From the NCBI RefSeq assembly GCF_003201105.1, contig NZ_QICJ01000007.1:207909-271908 (forward strand): a stretch of 64,000 nt of DNA. The letters are read 5' to 3'. How positions within the stretch are numbered: position 1 is the stretch's first letter; each line of letters starts with the position of its first letter. This DNA is from Dyella sp. AtDHG13. Its GTDB lineage: Bacteria; Pseudomonadota; Gammaproteobacteria; Xanthomonadales; Rhodanobacteraceae. The notes under the pieces are model-generated. The model was not told where the DNA came from. It saw only the letters and a program-made list of their open reading frames with translations, and ran no database searches. A program made the translations under genes and the position numbers. This document shows positions 38,252 through 50,605 of the stretch, piece after piece.

Positions 38252-38743
38252 CTACCGACGGGATAGTGCCGTCTCTTCTCCGCGCGCGGCCAGCAGACAA
38301 TGCCGCAGGCCATCCATCGTCCCGGCCATGTGGCGTTCAAGCATGCGGCGGATGAAAGGCGACCACAGCCGGGCCAGCCAGCCTATCGGCGTGACCTGCA
38401 CGGAATGGGTGAGGTAGGTTCCCTCGCCGCGCGGCGACAGTGAGAAGTCGAAAGCCACGCGCATGAAACGGCCCGCATAGACACAGGCCAGGCTGCGCGC
38501 AGGCTCGCGCGCCACGATGGCGCCGGTCAGCACGCCGTGGCGCGTCACGCCCTGGTAGACGCAGCGCAGCGCATCGCCCACGGCGTTTTCGCCGCCGTGG
38601 TATTTCTGCACGCGAATGCAGCGATCCAGCCAGCGATGCATCGAGGACACGTCATCGACCAGCGCGAACACCTCGCCCGGCTCGCGCGGCACGAACACAC
38701 TCTGGCGTCGATAGAGCGCCGACAACCGTGAATCCTTCCGCAT
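38252..38743 (-). CDS. SRPBCC/START-like family protein
   Basis: This protein of about 163 residues resembles the polyketide-cyclase/START-like (SRPBCC) fold: an N-terminal strand (QSVFVPREPGEVFALVDDVSSMHRWLD), repeated beta strands including THSVQVTPIGWL, and a long C-terminal helix (FIRRMLERHMAGTMDGLRHCL). Such proteins hold hydrophobic ligands in a cavity; no ligand is predicted. The start may be ATG 38743 or TTG 38752; neither has a strong ribosome site. It lies 20 bp downstream of the YeaQ-type gene and may be co-transcribed with it. Confidence 0.75.
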   Translation of the reverse strand: MRKDSRLSALYRRQSVFVPREPGEVFALVDDVSSMHRWLDRCIRVQKYHGGENAVGDALRCVYQGVTRHGVLTGAIVAREPARSLACVYAGRFMRVAFDFSLSPRGEGTYLTHSVQVTPIGWLARLWSPFIRRMLERHMAGTMDGLRHCLLAARGEETALSRR

Positions 38744-38762
38744 CAACCGCAAGGCACGGCTA

Positions 38763-39023
38763 TCAATTCAGGCACTGCTTGAGCACGCGCAGCATCACCA
38801 GCAGCACGACCGCGCCCAATGTCGCCACCACCAGCGAAATGACGAAGCCGCCGCCCACGCTGAATCCGATGACGTGCGCAAGCCAGCCGCCGAGGCACGC
38901 GCCCAGCACGCCGATGAGAATGTCGATGAACAGGCCATAGCCGCTGCCCTTCACCATCAGGCCCGCGATCCATCCGGCGAGCGCGCCGATGACCAGCCAC
39001 ACCAGCAGACTGTGTTCCGCCAT
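38763..39023 (-). CDS. GlsB/YeaQ/YmgE family stress membrane protein, copy 1
   Basis: The 86-residue protein has three hydrophobic segments with glycine-rich turns (WLVIGALAGWIAGLMVKG, DILIGVLGACLGGWLA, ISLVVATLGAVVLLVML), the pattern of the 'transglycosylase-associated' family. The family is linked to envelope and acid/stationary-phase stress, but its function is unknown. AGGAG precedes the ATG. Its leader carries a large hairpin at 39054-39086. A second family member lies at 53004-53252. Confidence 0.88.
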   Translation of the reverse strand: MAEHSLLVWLVIGALAGWIAGLMVKGSGYGLFIDILIGVLGACLGGWLAHVIGFSVGGGFVISLVVATLGAVVLLVMLRVLKQCLN

Positions 39024-39393
39024 AAATCGAATGCTCCTGTGACATGACATAACGAGGGCGCGTCCCGTCCTGCGGAACGCGCCCTCATGGCTTGGCCTGT
39101 GTTGGGCCCGGATCGGACATTCCGCTGCCACGGCTTGCACCGCCTGGAACACAAGCCGTGGCGCGGACGCCCCGTACATAAATCCCGACAAACCGATCAG
39201 GGGTGGCGCGGTTTGTCGCCGGCGTGCTCACCGACACATGTCATCCATGGCATGCGGGAAACCTCATGCGGCCGGCGCACCTGCGCGGTGCGGCAACCCC
39301 ATGTCGTGGGACGCATTGGACGATGTGCGGCGCGCCAGCGGAATCAGAACATTCCTACCCTGGTCACGAGACGAACGCGGTAAATCCAGGCGT
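39024..39393. other. Intergenic region with two hairpins upstream of the YeaQ-type gene
   Basis: This 370-bp region between the RcsB-like gene stop and the YeaQ-type start contains two inverted repeats. GAGGGCGCGT pairs with ACGCGCCCTC (39054-39063 and 39077-39086), and GACAAACCG pairs with CGGTTTGTC (39187-39195 and 39209-39217). The first is within the probable leader and could act as an attenuator. Neither has a T-run. No coding frame is supported. Confidence 0.55.
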
Positions 39394-40023
39394 TCAGAGC
39401 AAGCCGATGGAACGGGCGTAATCGTAGAGCTGCTTGTCGCTGTCCAGGTTCAGCTTGCGCATGGCGTCGCGCTTCTGCTGACTGATGGTTTTCACGCTGC
39501 GCTCCAGCCGCCGCGCGATTTCCGACACGGTCATGCCTTGCGCCAGGAACCGCACCACCTCGACCTCGCGCTTGGAGATCACCGGTTCCGCGCCGGTCGG
39601 GTACATGCCTTCGATCTGGCGGCGCATGCGCTCGCTGAGGTAGCTGCGTCCCGCGCGGATCATGTCGATGGCGAGTATCAGCTCCTTCGCCATCGCCATC
39701 TTGTCGACCACGCCGCGCACGCCGACGCTCACCATGTTCTGCACCAGCGCCGGATTGCGCAGCATGGTCAGCACCAGGATGGGCAGGGAGGGATAGGTTT
39801 CGCGCACATGCTGCAGCAGGGCCAGGCCGTCATGGCCTTCGATGTCCGCCGGCATGGAGAAATCCGTGATGAGCAGGTCGCAGGGCACCTGCGCCAGCCG
39901 TTCGAGCAATTCGCGACCGTTGCGCGCTTCGCCGACCACCTCCAGCTGGTTGCCGTAGTCGCGAAGCGAGGTCTTCAAGCCGATCAGGACGACCGGATGA
40001 TCATCGGCAATTATGACCCGCAC
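39394..40023 (-). CDS. RcsB-like NarL-family response regulator
   Basis: The 209-residue protein has a receiver domain (Asp7-Asp8, phospho-Asp54 in LLITDFSMP, Lys in VVDKMA) and a LuxR-type helix-turn-helix (SKREVEVVRFLAQGMTVSEIARRL). Many features are those of RcsB rather than generic NarL proteins: VIIADDHPVVL, PSLPILVLTMLRNPAL and RSVKTISQQKRDAMRKL, followed by a DxxLYDY segment. RcsB controls envelope stress, capsule and motility genes. The start is GTG 40023 with AGGAG upstream. It is divergent from an RcsC-like hybrid kinase, its likely phosphate source. Confidence 0.88.
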   Translation of the reverse strand: MRVIIADDHPVVLIGLKTSLRDYGNQLEVVGEARNGRELLERLAQVPCDLLITDFSMPADIEGHDGLALLQHVRETYPSLPILVLTMLRNPALVQNMVSVGVRGVVDKMAMAKELILAIDMIRAGRSYLSERMRRQIEGMYPTGAEPVISKREVEVVRFLAQGMTVSEIARRLERSVKTISQQKRDAMRKLNLDSDKQLYDYARSIGLL

Positions 40024-40159
40024 ACTGCACTCCTGCTCTACCTGCACTGCAAACAGCACATAAGCTACGACATTCAAACAAAGGCGCTGACTTGATAGTG
40101 TCCATTGTTTGTGGCACCCGCGCTTCAAAGGTAGCATGAAGCCCTGACCATCCAGCCGC

Positions 40160-42976
<2,817 letters not shown>

Positions 42977-43117
42977 TGTAGTTGGCATTTCGTCGATTCG
43001 TCCACGACAATAGTCGGGCTGCAAGTCACTGCGTCGGCTCGGGAAAAAGGAATCCCGGCAGGCGGCGCGGGCGGAAGTGACGGCGGCGCGGGGGTGCTAA
43101 AGGAGTATCGACGCTTT

Positions 43118-44794
43118 ATGTCTTACCGGACCTTCGGGCCTGGCCAGTGCTGGCGCTGGCTATGCATCACCGTGCTGTTCGCCTTTGCCGCTTACGCTCC
43201 CCTCGCCATCGCCGCCGCGCCGGCCGACTGGAATTACCGGGTCAGGCCCGGCGACAACCTCTGGGACCTCGCCGCGCGCTACCTCAAGCCCGACGTGCCC
43301 TGGCAGAAATTGCAGGACTACAACCACGTCGCCGATCCGCTGCACCTGCCGCCCGGCTCGACCATGCACTTCCCGGTCGGCTGGCTGCGCCAGGGTCCCG
43401 CGCCGGCCACCGTGGTCGCCGTGATCGGCAACGCCACCGCGAAGGCGCCCGGCAATGCCCCCGTCGTTCCCGTCACCACCGGCATGTCGGTGGGTTACGG
43501 CACCGAGCTGGATACGGAAGCGGACACCAGTCTTTCGCTGCAGCTGGCCGATGGTTCGCGCGTGCTGCTGCAGGCCAACAGCGCGCTCGTGCTCGATCGC
43601 CTGAGCGCCTATGGCCGCACCGGCATGGTGGACACGCGCATGCGCCTCAAGCGCGGTCGCCTCAACAGCGACGTGACGCCGCTCAACGGCAGTGCGGCGC
43701 GCTTCACCGTCGCCACGCCCAACACCATTTCCAGCGTGCGCGGCACGCATTTCCGCGTGGTGGCCGACGACAGCGACGGCAGCGCGCGCACCGAAGTGGT
43801 GGGCGGCCACGTCGACGTGGGCAACAACGCGCGCCACGTCATGGTGAATGGCGGCCACGGCGTCGCCACCGCCTCCGCCGGCAAGCCCGGCGAACCGCAG
43901 GCGCTGCTGGCCGCGCCGGCGGTGGATTGCCCGGTGCAGCCGCTCAGCCAGTCGCCCGCGCAGATCCAGTGGAAGCCGCTGGACCGCGCCACGCACTACC
44001 GCGTGCAGGTCGCGCCCAGCGAGCGCTTCGAGGCGCTGGTGCTCGATGCCATCGTGGACGGCACGCAGGCCACCCTGCCCTCGCTGCCCGACGGCGCGCA
44101 TGCGTTCCGCGTGCGCGGCATCGACGGCGACCGCATGGAGGGCCTGGACACCACCTGCACCTTCGTCATCGCCGCGCATCCGCAGCCGCCGCTGATCATC
44201 GACCCGCAGCCGGGCGCGAAGGTCCGCGGCACGCGTCCGGAATTCCGCTGGACCGAGAGCGTCGAAGCGGAAAGCTATGCGTGGCAGCTCGCCGCCGATG
44301 CGGACTTTGGCCAGTTGCTCGGCAGCAACGACAACGTGCGCGGGGATCATGTCCGCGCGCCGCAGAACTTGCCCTACGGCCATTACGTGTGGCGCATCGC
44401 CAGCCGCGACAAGGACGGCAAGCTCGGCCCCTACACCAGCGCGATGCCGTTCGACCTCGTGCCCGAACCGCCGGCTCCCGCGCCGGGCGAACCGAAACGC
44501 CAGCACGGCGACTTCGTGCTGAGCTGGCCGGGTGGTGCGCCGGGACAGCGTTACCACATCCAGCTGGCGCGCAAGCCCGACTTCTCCGACGTCAAGGTGG
44601 ACCAGACGCTCGACACGCCGGAACTGAGCCTGCGCAAACTGCCCCACGGCAAGTGGTACGCGCGCGTGCAGACCATCGACACCGACGGCTACGCCGGTCC
44701 GTGGGGCGCCATCCAGCGCACCCGTGTACCCTGCACGGCATGCCGCTGGGTGGCCGCCGGCGGTGGCGTGGTACTGCTGTGGCTCGTGCTGTGA
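43118..44794 (+). CDS. LysM-FecR domain exported protein
   Basis: The 558-residue protein has a signal peptide (to about residue 35), a LysM-like module (YRVRPGDNLWDLAARYL, binding peptidoglycan) and a FecR domain (about 105-230, including RLKRGRLNSDV and TPNTISSVRGTHFRVV). Three or so fibronectin-like beta repeats, each with an AxxYxxQxAxxxxF pattern, follow, and a hydrophobic C-terminal segment ends the protein. It probably links the cell wall to the inner membrane. The following CHASE2 gene starts 28 bp later, and FecR-LysM with CHASE2 pairs recur in proteobacteria. The start at 43118 was chosen because it gives a clean signal peptide; GTG 43094 is possible. Confidence 0.85.
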   Translation: MSYRTFGPGQCWRWLCITVLFAFAAYAPLAIAAAPADWNYRVRPGDNLWDLAARYLKPDVPWQKLQDYNHVADPLHLPPGSTMHFPVGWLRQGPAPATVVAVIGNATAKAPGNAPVVPVTTGMSVGYGTELDTEADTSLSLQLADGSRVLLQANSALVLDRLSAYGRTGMVDTRMRLKRGRLNSDVTPLNGSAARFTVATPNTISSVRGTHFRVVADDSDGSARTEVVGGHVDVGNNARHVMVNGGHGVATASAGKPGEPQALLAAPAVDCPVQPLSQSPAQIQWKPLDRATHYRVQVAPSERFEALVLDAIVDGTQATLPSLPDGAHAFRVRGIDGDRMEGLDTTCTFVIAAHPQPPLIIDPQPGAKVRGTRPEFRWTESVEAESYAWQLAADADFGQLLGSNDNVRGDHVRAPQNLPYGHYVWRIASRDKDGKLGPYTSAMPFDLVPEPPAPAPGEPKRQHGDFVLSWPGGAPGQRYHIQLARKPDFSDVKVDQTLDTPELSLRKLPHGKWYARVQTIDTDGYAGPWGAIQRTRVPCTACRWVAAGGGVVLLWLVL

Positions 44795-44822
44795 CGCATC
44801 CGTCGCGGAGGTTCTGGCGCCC

Positions 44823-46046
44823 GTGATCATCGCCGCGTTGCCCCTGCTCAAGCGTGCGCTCGCCTGGGTGGCGGGCTTCGCCGCGGCGTTGCTGCTGATC
44901 GCCAGCGGCGTCATGCAGCCGCTGGACAACGCGCTGTACGACGCGCACATGCGGCACTGGCCGTACGCCACCAGCGACCAGGTGGTGATCATCGCCATCG
45001 ATCCGCAGAGTCTTGCCGGCCTGGGCAACTGGCCGCTGCCGCGCTCCGTGCATGCGCAGCTCATCCGCAAGCTCACCGCGGCCGGCGTGCGCGGCGTGGG
45101 CATGGACGTGACCATGGCCGAGGCCGACGTCGGCCATCCCGAAAACGATCTTGCCTACGCACAAGCCATCCACGACAACGGCCACGTGGTGATGCCGGTA
45201 TTCGCCGAGGCGCCCGAACTCGGCGGCGTGCTGGAAGAAGTGCTGCCCACGCCGGACATCGCACGCAACGCCGCCGCCTTCGGCCACGTCGATGCCTCCA
45301 AGGATCCCGATGGCGTCACCCGCGGCGTGTATCTGAAGGCCGGCCTCGGGCAGCCGCAGTGGTCCGCCCTCGCGCTGGCGCTGTACGAGCTGGGCCAGTC
45401 CTCGCCGCTGCATCCGCTGCCCGGCCTGCACCAGCCCGAAGGCATGGCGAAATCGCCCTACGAGTGGATACGCGACGACTACGTGCTGATCCGCTTCGCC
45501 AGCAGCGCCGGCGCATTCAACCAGGTGTCGTACATCGACGTGCTGCAGGGCCGCGTGCCCGATGCGCTGCTTCGCGGACGCTGGGTCCTGATCGGCGCGA
45601 CCGCGGCGGGGCTGGGCGACCAGCTGGCAACGTCGGCGTCGCGTCCCAACAGCCCGATGCCGGGCGTGGAATATCAGGCCAACATCCTCGAATCGCTGCG
45701 CGACGGGCGCCTGATCACGCCGCTCAATCTACCCGCGCAACTCCTGTTCGGCTCGCTGGTGCTCGCGCTGCCGCTGGCGTTTCATGGCGTGCCGGGCCTG
45801 CGCCGCACGCGCGTGCTGGCCGTGCTGAGCCTGGGCGTGATTCCGCTGATGAGCCTGCTGTTGCTGCGCGCAGGCAACCTGTGGTGGCCGCCGACGGGAT
45901 GGATGGCGATCGTGGCGATCGGCCTTGCGCTGCACCTGCTGATGCAACGCCTGGAAGCGCGACACGAACGCCGCCTTGCGCCACTCGCGGATAGCGGCTG
46001 GTGGCAACCCGCCCCCCACGACGCGGCGACTCCACGCGCCACATGA
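44823..46046 (+). CDS. CHASE2-domain membrane protein without an output domain
   Basis: The 407-residue protein has TM1 (about 9-28) and a periplasmic CHASE2 domain (about 30-300; VIIAIDPQSLAGLGNWPLPRSVHAQLI and GKWVLIGATAAG-like RWVLIGATAAGLGDQ). Three membrane segments and only about 40 cytoplasmic residues follow. CHASE2 receptors normally end in an adenylate cyclase, histidine kinase or Ser/Thr kinase; none is present here. The tail QRLEARHERRLAPL could be a docking helix. The start is GTG 44823 with GGAGG 11 bases upstream. It probably forms a unit with the LysM-FecR protein just upstream. Confidence 0.87.
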   Translation: MIIAALPLLKRALAWVAGFAAALLLIASGVMQPLDNALYDAHMRHWPYATSDQVVIIAIDPQSLAGLGNWPLPRSVHAQLIRKLTAAGVRGVGMDVTMAEADVGHPENDLAYAQAIHDNGHVVMPVFAEAPELGGVLEEVLPTPDIARNAAAFGHVDASKDPDGVTRGVYLKAGLGQPQWSALALALYELGQSSPLHPLPGLHQPEGMAKSPYEWIRDDYVLIRFASSAGAFNQVSYIDVLQGRVPDALLRGRWVLIGATAAGLGDQLATSASRPNSPMPGVEYQANILESLRDGRLITPLNLPAQLLFGSLVLALPLAFHGVPGLRRTRVLAVLSLGVIPLMSLLLLRAGNLWWPPTGWMAIVAIGLALHLLMQRLEARHERRLAPLADSGWWQPAPHDAATPRAT

Positions 46047-46049
46047 AAC

Positions 46050-46073
46050 GAAGGCCGCCCAGGGGCGGCCTTC
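46050..46073. terminator. Bidirectional terminator CHASE2 gene / OmpA-family gene
   Basis: GAAGGCCGCC-CAGG-GGCGGCCTTC is a perfect 10-bp stem between convergent genes, beginning 4 bp after the CHASE2 stop. Confidence 0.75.
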
Positions 46074-46100
46074 GTGGTATCGCGCACCCATCGGGCGCAA

Positions 46101-46682
46101 TCAGGAATTGCCGGCGAAATCCGTCACCAGCGACACGCGGCGGTTGGGCATGCCCTGGTCGCCGGTGGCGCCCTTCACCACCTGGCGGTTCCTGGCCTTG
46201 CCATAGCCCACCGCACGCACCTGGTCCGCGTTGAGGCCGCCGTTCTGCACCAGGTAGTCGCGCACCGCCTGCGCGCGCTTGAGCGCCAGCTGCTGGTTGT
46301 AGGCCGCGGAACCCGCGGGATCGGCAAAGCCTTCCGCGGTGATCACGGCCGTGGCGTGGTGATCGCGCATCACTTTCGCGAAGTCGTCCAGCCGCTGCCT
46401 GTCCTCGTCGCGCAACGTGCTCTGGTTGGTGTCGAAGTGCGCGATGGTGTCGACGCTGATGCGGCCCTGCATGGCCGTGATCTGCGTGTCGTACTGCGCG
46501 AACTTCTGGTGCATCTCCTGCGTGATCGCGTCGATCTCCTGCTGCTGCTTCTGATCGTTGCTACGCAGTTCCGCGATGGCTGCATCGAAATCGCCCTTCT
46601 TGACGTAGCCGGTGCAGCCGCAAAGCGCGACCACGAACAACCCGACGACGCCACGACCGATGCGAGAGCTGGTACTGGCCAT
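46101..46682 (-). CDS. OmpA-family peptidoglycan-binding lipoprotein
   Basis: The 193-residue protein has a lipoprotein signal with lipobox LCGC (Cys about 23), a coiled-coil-like helix (about 30-75) and an OmpA-like domain (about 85-190). That domain includes the ligand segment ITAEGFADPAGSAAYNQQLALKRAQAVRDYL and ends PNRRVSLVTDF. It should tether the outer membrane to peptidoglycan. The helical linker before the OmpA domain resembles Lpp/Pal-like spacers. GAGGAG precedes the ATG. Confidence 0.9.
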   Translation of the reverse strand: MASTSSRIGRGVVGLFVVALCGCTGYVKKGDFDAAIAELRSNDQKQQQEIDAITQEMHQKFAQYDTQITAMQGRISVDTIAHFDTNQSTLRDEDRQRLDDFAKVMRDHHATAVITAEGFADPAGSAAYNQQLALKRAQAVRDYLVQNGGLNADQVRAVGYGKARNRQVVKGATGDQGMPNRRVSLVTDFAGNS

Positions 46683-46932
46683 GTGGTTTCTCCTCTCGTT
46701 GGCGGCGCGCAGACGCTGGCCGCGCCAGCGGCCCGCGAATTCGCCCAAGGAGTATGCACGGCAGGCGCCGGACCGGCGCCGGTGCGTTCAAGCCTGCATT
46801 TGGACGTCCATACGCCAAATGCGGACGCAGCAAACCCGCAGCCCGTTCATGACGCGCCGCGACCTCTTGCACCATGCGCCCAAAAGCCAAAACAACGCAT
46901 GAACATGGACGCCAGCGCTGCACGGGAAAAAC

Positions 46933-47181
46933 TCAGGATCGCGCGGCCACCTTGCGGAATCGGCGCTCCTGCACCATCCACATGCCGATGCCGTAGCCCG
47001 CGCCGGCCAGCACCCACCACAGGAAAACCGACTGCACGGCGCTCAGGCGCGGATGCGGAAGGACAAACGTCATCAGGACGAACATGGGCAGGCCGTAGCA
47101 CAGCAGCCCGCGAAACAGCACATACCTGAGCATCCCCTGCTCACGGACCTTGGCCCAACGGTCGAATTCCTGGCTTTGCAT
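46933..47181 (-). CDS. Small two-TM membrane protein
   Basis: The 82-residue protein has a charged N-terminus (QSQEFDRWAKVREQGM), two hydrophobic segments (about 23-42 and 50-68) and a basic end (QERRFRKVAARS). No family is recognised with confidence. AGGGG lies close to ATG 47181. It is followed by a hairpin-free gap before the OmpA-family gene on the same strand. Confidence 0.65.
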   Translation of the reverse strand: MQSQEFDRWAKVREQGMLRYVLFRGLLCYGLPMFVLMTFVLPHPRLSAVQSVFLWWVLAGAGYGIGMWMVQERRFRKVAARS

Positions 47182-47273
47182 GCGCCCCTCGGCGGCCTCT
47201 TTCCCTGGATGGAACACGCATGGAACGCGCGAGCGCTCCATGCGTTGATACGCCGGCCGCAAGATGTCGGAAA

Positions 47274-48950
47274 TCAGAACTCCGTCCACATTTCCTCGGC
47301 CGTGGCCAGGGCCGGCGCCGGGCGCTGGCTAGCCGGCGGCCGCGCCGGAGCCGCCGCACGGGGCGGAACGGCCACGGCGGGCGGCGCGGACCGAGCCACC
47401 GCCGGCTCCCGGGCCGCCTCGCCCTGCAGGGTGAAGTAGGCGACCTCGTTCATCAGCACCTGCGACAGGTCCAGCGTGTTGCGGCTGGCGGCGCTCGCCT
47501 CTTCCACCAGCGCGGCGTTCTGCTGGGTCACTTCGTCCAGCGTGACCACCGCGTTGTTCACCTGCCCGATGCCCGCGGATTGTTCCTCCGAAGCCGCCGC
47601 GATCACCTCGATGATGGTGCTGACCTCGCGCACGTCGCCCGCGATGTCGTTCAAGGCCGTGCCTGTGCGCTGCACCAGCTCCGCACCCTCGGCCACCTTG
47701 TCGGTGGTGTCCTGGATCAGGGTCTTGATGTTCTTCGCCGCCGCGCCGCTGCGCTGGGCCAGGTTGCGCACCTCGGTCGCCACCACCGCGAAACCGCGGC
47801 CCTGTTCGCCCGCGCGCGCCGCTTCCACGGCGGCGTTGAGCGCCAGCAGGTTGGTCTGGAAGGCGATCTCATCGATCATCACCACGATCTCGCCCACCTC
47901 CTTGCTGGCCTGCGTGATGGCCTGCATCGCGCCCACCGCGGAGCCGGCGACGTCACGCCCTTCCTCGGCGCGCTTGCGCATGCGCAGCGCCATCTCGCGC
48001 GCCTGCACGGCACCCTCGGCGTTCTGCTTGACCGTGGCCGACAGCTCCTCCATGGAGGCGGCGGTTTCCTCCAGCGAACTGGCCTGTTCCTGCGTGCGCT
48101 GCGAAAGGTCGTCATTGCCTTGCGACAGGTCGCGCGCCGCCGACGTCACCTGCTCGGCCACGTCGCGTACCTGGGTGACGATACCGGCCAGCTGCTTGTC
48201 CATCTCGTCGAGCGAGCGCAGGGTGTCGCTCAGCTCGTCGTTGCCGGTGACCACCGTGGCGTTGTTGAGCCGGCCCTGCTGGATGGCGCCCGCCAGCGCA
48301 CGCGCCTGTTCGAGCGGACGCGTCACCGCGCGGATCAGCGCCACGGCCACGCCGACGAGGATCGCGATGGCGATCACCAGCACGCCCAGCGCCACCTGCC
48401 AGGTGCGATGAAAGCTGGCCTCGGCGTGCTGCGCGGACTGCGCCGCCTGCTTCTCGTTGAGCACCATCAACTGGTCGATCGCGTCCGTGGCCTTGCCCAT
48501 CGCATCGGCCACCTTGCTGATGTGCAGCTGCCGCGCTTCATCCGTCTTGCCCGCGTCGAGCAGTTCGGCTTCGTGGCTTACGTCCGATCCGGATGCCTTG
48601 ATGAGATCGTCGAACTGCTTGGCGACCGCGCGCTCGTCATCGGCCGACACCATGCCGGGGTAATAGCGGTTCCACGCCGACATCAGGCTCTCGTGGCCCG
48701 CGTTGATGCGCTTCACCGCGTCGCGCCGCGACGGATCGATGATGGAGCGATTGAGCGCGAGGCGATCCTCGATGATGGCTGCGCGCGCCGCGCTGACCGA
48801 AGCCATCGCCTGCACGTTGTTCCGATACATGTCGTCGACCAAGGCATACGTGCTGCGCACGCCATACAGACCGACCAGGCCAATGATCGCGGCGAGCAGC
48901 AGGGCAAGGCCCATGGTCGCGACGATCTTCAAACGAATGGTGAAGCGCAT
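47274..48950 (-). CDS. Methyl-accepting chemotaxis protein
   Basis: The 558-residue receptor has TM1 (about 9-30), a four-helix-bundle periplasmic domain with MCP-type 4HB pattern (about 31-185), TM2 (about 190-212), HAMP and a cytoplasmic signalling hairpin with the invariant tip [35 protein letters not shown]. Methylation helices contain [19 protein letters not shown]. After a proline/alanine-rich linker it ends EEMWTEF, which fits the xWxxF pentapeptide that tethers CheR and CheB. The ligand is unknown. No other che genes are in the window. Confidence 0.94.
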   Translation of the reverse strand: MRFTIRLKIVATMGLALLLAAIIGLVGLYGVRSTYALVDDMYRNNVQAMASVSAARAAIIEDRLALNRSIIDPSRRDAVKRINAGHESLMSAWNRYYPGMVSADDERAVAKQFDDLIKASGSDVSHEAELLDAGKTDEARQLHISKVADAMGKATDAIDQLMVLNEKQAAQSAQHAEASFHRTWQVALGVLVIAIAILVGVAVALIRAVTRPLEQARALAGAIQQGRLNNATVVTGNDELSDTLRSLDEMDKQLAGIVTQVRDVAEQVTSAARDLSQGNDDLSQRTQEQASSLEETAASMEELSATVKQNAEGAVQAREMALRMRKRAEEGRDVAGSAVGAMQAITQASKEVGEIVVMIDEIAFQTNLLALNAAVEAARAGEQGRGFAVVATEVRNLAQRSGAAAKNIKTLIQDTTDKVAEGAELVQRTGTALNDIAGDVREVSTIIEVIAAASEEQSAGIGQVNNAVVTLDEVTQQNAALVEEASAASRNTLDLSQVLMNEVAYFTLQGEAAREPAVARSAPPAVAVPPRAAAPARPPASQRPAPALATAEEMWTEF

Positions 48951-49126
48951 GATGCTGTTTTCCCGGCAAAGGAGCGGCTGCTCCCCGTGTGGGAGGTATC
49001 GGCGCAGGAAAGGCTTCCTTGACAGGCAAATTCTTGCGTTCGGCGTGACGCGTTTGGCAATCCATCCACGGCGACGTCCCATTCGAAATGAGACGTCAGC
49101 CTGGCGTCATGTTGCGCCGCGCGCGG

Positions 49127-49522
49127 TCATTCGGTGTGTTCGATACCGTCCGGCAACACGACCCAGGGATGCATGCATTCCTCGAACACGGAAATGCTGG
49201 GCGCGGGAAAATCCGTGCGCGAAAACGCGCCCACCGGCACGCCGATGAGCCCTTCCACCGAATCCAGCCGGTAGTACACGGTAGCGCCGCACACAGGGCA
49301 GAAGTGGAACGTCGCGGACCGGCCGGTATCGCCCTTGCGCACGAACGCGGTGGACTGCCCGCGAATCACCACCGCCTGCTCACGGAATCGCGCCTGCACA
49401 CCGAACACGCTGCCGGTACGGCGCTGGCAGGCATGGCAATGACAGATCGACACGCGCAACGGCTCCTCGGTGGTGCGAAGCATGAGTTGGCGGCAACTGC
49501 AGGTGGCGACGCGTTGAGGCAT
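49127..49522 (-). CDS. GFA/DUF636 zinc-binding protein (Gfa-like)
   Basis: The 131-residue protein has the glutathione-dependent formaldehyde-activating enzyme pattern: CSCR near residue 8, CHCHACQRRTGS near 27-38 and FCPVCGATVYYR near 74-85, which bind zinc. The family was named for S-(hydroxymethyl)glutathione formation, but most members have no proven activity. The ATG is divergent from the endonuclease/phosphatase gene. No formaldehyde dehydrogenase is nearby. Confidence 0.85.
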   Translation of the reverse strand: MPQRVATCSCRQLMLRTTEEPLRVSICHCHACQRRTGSVFGVQARFREQAVVIRGQSTAFVRKGDTGRSATFHFCPVCGATVYYRLDSVEGLIGVPVGAFSRTDFPAPSISVFEECMHPWVVLPDGIEHTE

Positions 49523-49708
49523 GAGTGGCGATATCGGCGTGAGTGACGTGAGGCGCGATCAAGAAGGCCGCACGCGAGGGCATGCGCGCTTCCAGAAGCA
49601 GGAGGCGCGCACTATACGCGCCTTGCTCCATCGCAACGCGGCGTTTGCCAAAACATCGGAGGCGCTCGCGTGTTACGGTCGGCGTACCGACATCAAGGAG
49701 CCCCCACC

Positions 49709-50545
49709 GTGTCTCGTCCCTGGCGCACCGCCCTGCTGTCCCTGGCACTGGCCTTTGCCAGCCTGCCGCTTGCCGCGCAGACACTGCGCGTGATGAGCTT
49801 CAACGTACGCGTTCCCGTGGAATCCGACGGCCCCAACCGCTGGGAAGCGCGGCGCGACATCATGGTACGCACCATCCGCGAACAGCATCCCGATCTGCTC
49901 GGCACGCAGGAGCTGCATCAGGAACAGGGCGACTACATCGTGGGCAAGCTGCCCGCGTATACCTGGTTCGGCATCGACCGGCGCGGCGGCCACAGCGACG
50001 AACACATGGGCGTGTTCTATCGCAAGGACCGGCTGACTCTCAAGGATTCGGGCAACTTCTGGCTGTCGGACACGCCCGATGTGCCGGGCAGCATCAGCTG
50101 GGGCCACCCGCTGCCGCGCATGGTGACGTGGGCGCTGTTCGAAGACAAAGCCACGCATCGCACGTTCTACTACTACAACACGCACCTGCCTTATCGCGAA
50201 CAGGACGAACCCGCACGCACCAAGGGCGCGCAGGAGATCGTCGGCAAGCTCGCAAAGCTGCCCGCCAATGCACCCTTTATCCTCACCGGCGATCTCAACA
50301 CCGAGCCGACCAGCCCGACCTATGCCGTACTGGCGAAGGCGCTGACCGATACGCGCACGGTCGCGCCGAAGGTGGAAGGCCCGGAGAAGACCTTTCACAA
50401 CTTCACCGGCCAGCCGACGGATCACATCGACTTCATCTTCGAGCGTGGTTTTTCACCGACCTACTTCGCCACGGTGACCACGCAGCAGGATGGACGCTAT
50501 CCGTCCGATCACTTTCCGGTGGTCACCGATCTGGAATGGAAATAA
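49709..50545 (+). CDS. Secreted endonuclease/exonuclease/phosphatase family protein
   Basis: The 278-residue protein has a signal peptide (to about residue 23, LAAQ) and the EEP fold: RVMSFNVRV, QELH (metal ligand Glu), GDLNTEP and a final SDHFPV with the catalytic Asp-His. The substrate may be a nucleic acid, phospholipid or sugar phosphate; an exported 280-residue member with RWEARRDIMVRTI resembles those acting on phosphodiesters outside the cytoplasm. The start is GTG 49709 with AAGGAG nine bases upstream. It is convergent with rsgA. Confidence 0.88.
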   Translation: MSRPWRTALLSLALAFASLPLAAQTLRVMSFNVRVPVESDGPNRWEARRDIMVRTIREQHPDLLGTQELHQEQGDYIVGKLPAYTWFGIDRRGGHSDEHMGVFYRKDRLTLKDSGNFWLSDTPDVPGSISWGHPLPRMVTWALFEDKATHRTFYYYNTHLPYREQDEPARTKGAQEIVGKLAKLPANAPFILTGDLNTEPTSPTYAVLAKALTDTRTVAPKVEGPEKTFHNFTGQPTDHIDFIFERGFSPTYFATVTTQQDGRYPSDHFPVVTDLEWK

Positions 50546-50549
50546 GGGC

Positions 50550-50583
50550 TCGACGTCCGCGCCGTTGAGGCGACGGACGTCGA
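50550..50583. terminator. Inverted repeat between convergent EEP and rsgA genes
   Basis: TCGACGTCCG and CGGACGTCGA (10-bp arms, 14-nt loop) lie in the 60-bp gap between the two stop codons. There is no T-run, so it is a weak or Rho-assisted terminator at best. Confidence 0.45.
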
Positions 50584-50605
50584 TGGACACACGCGGGGCG
50601 GCCGC

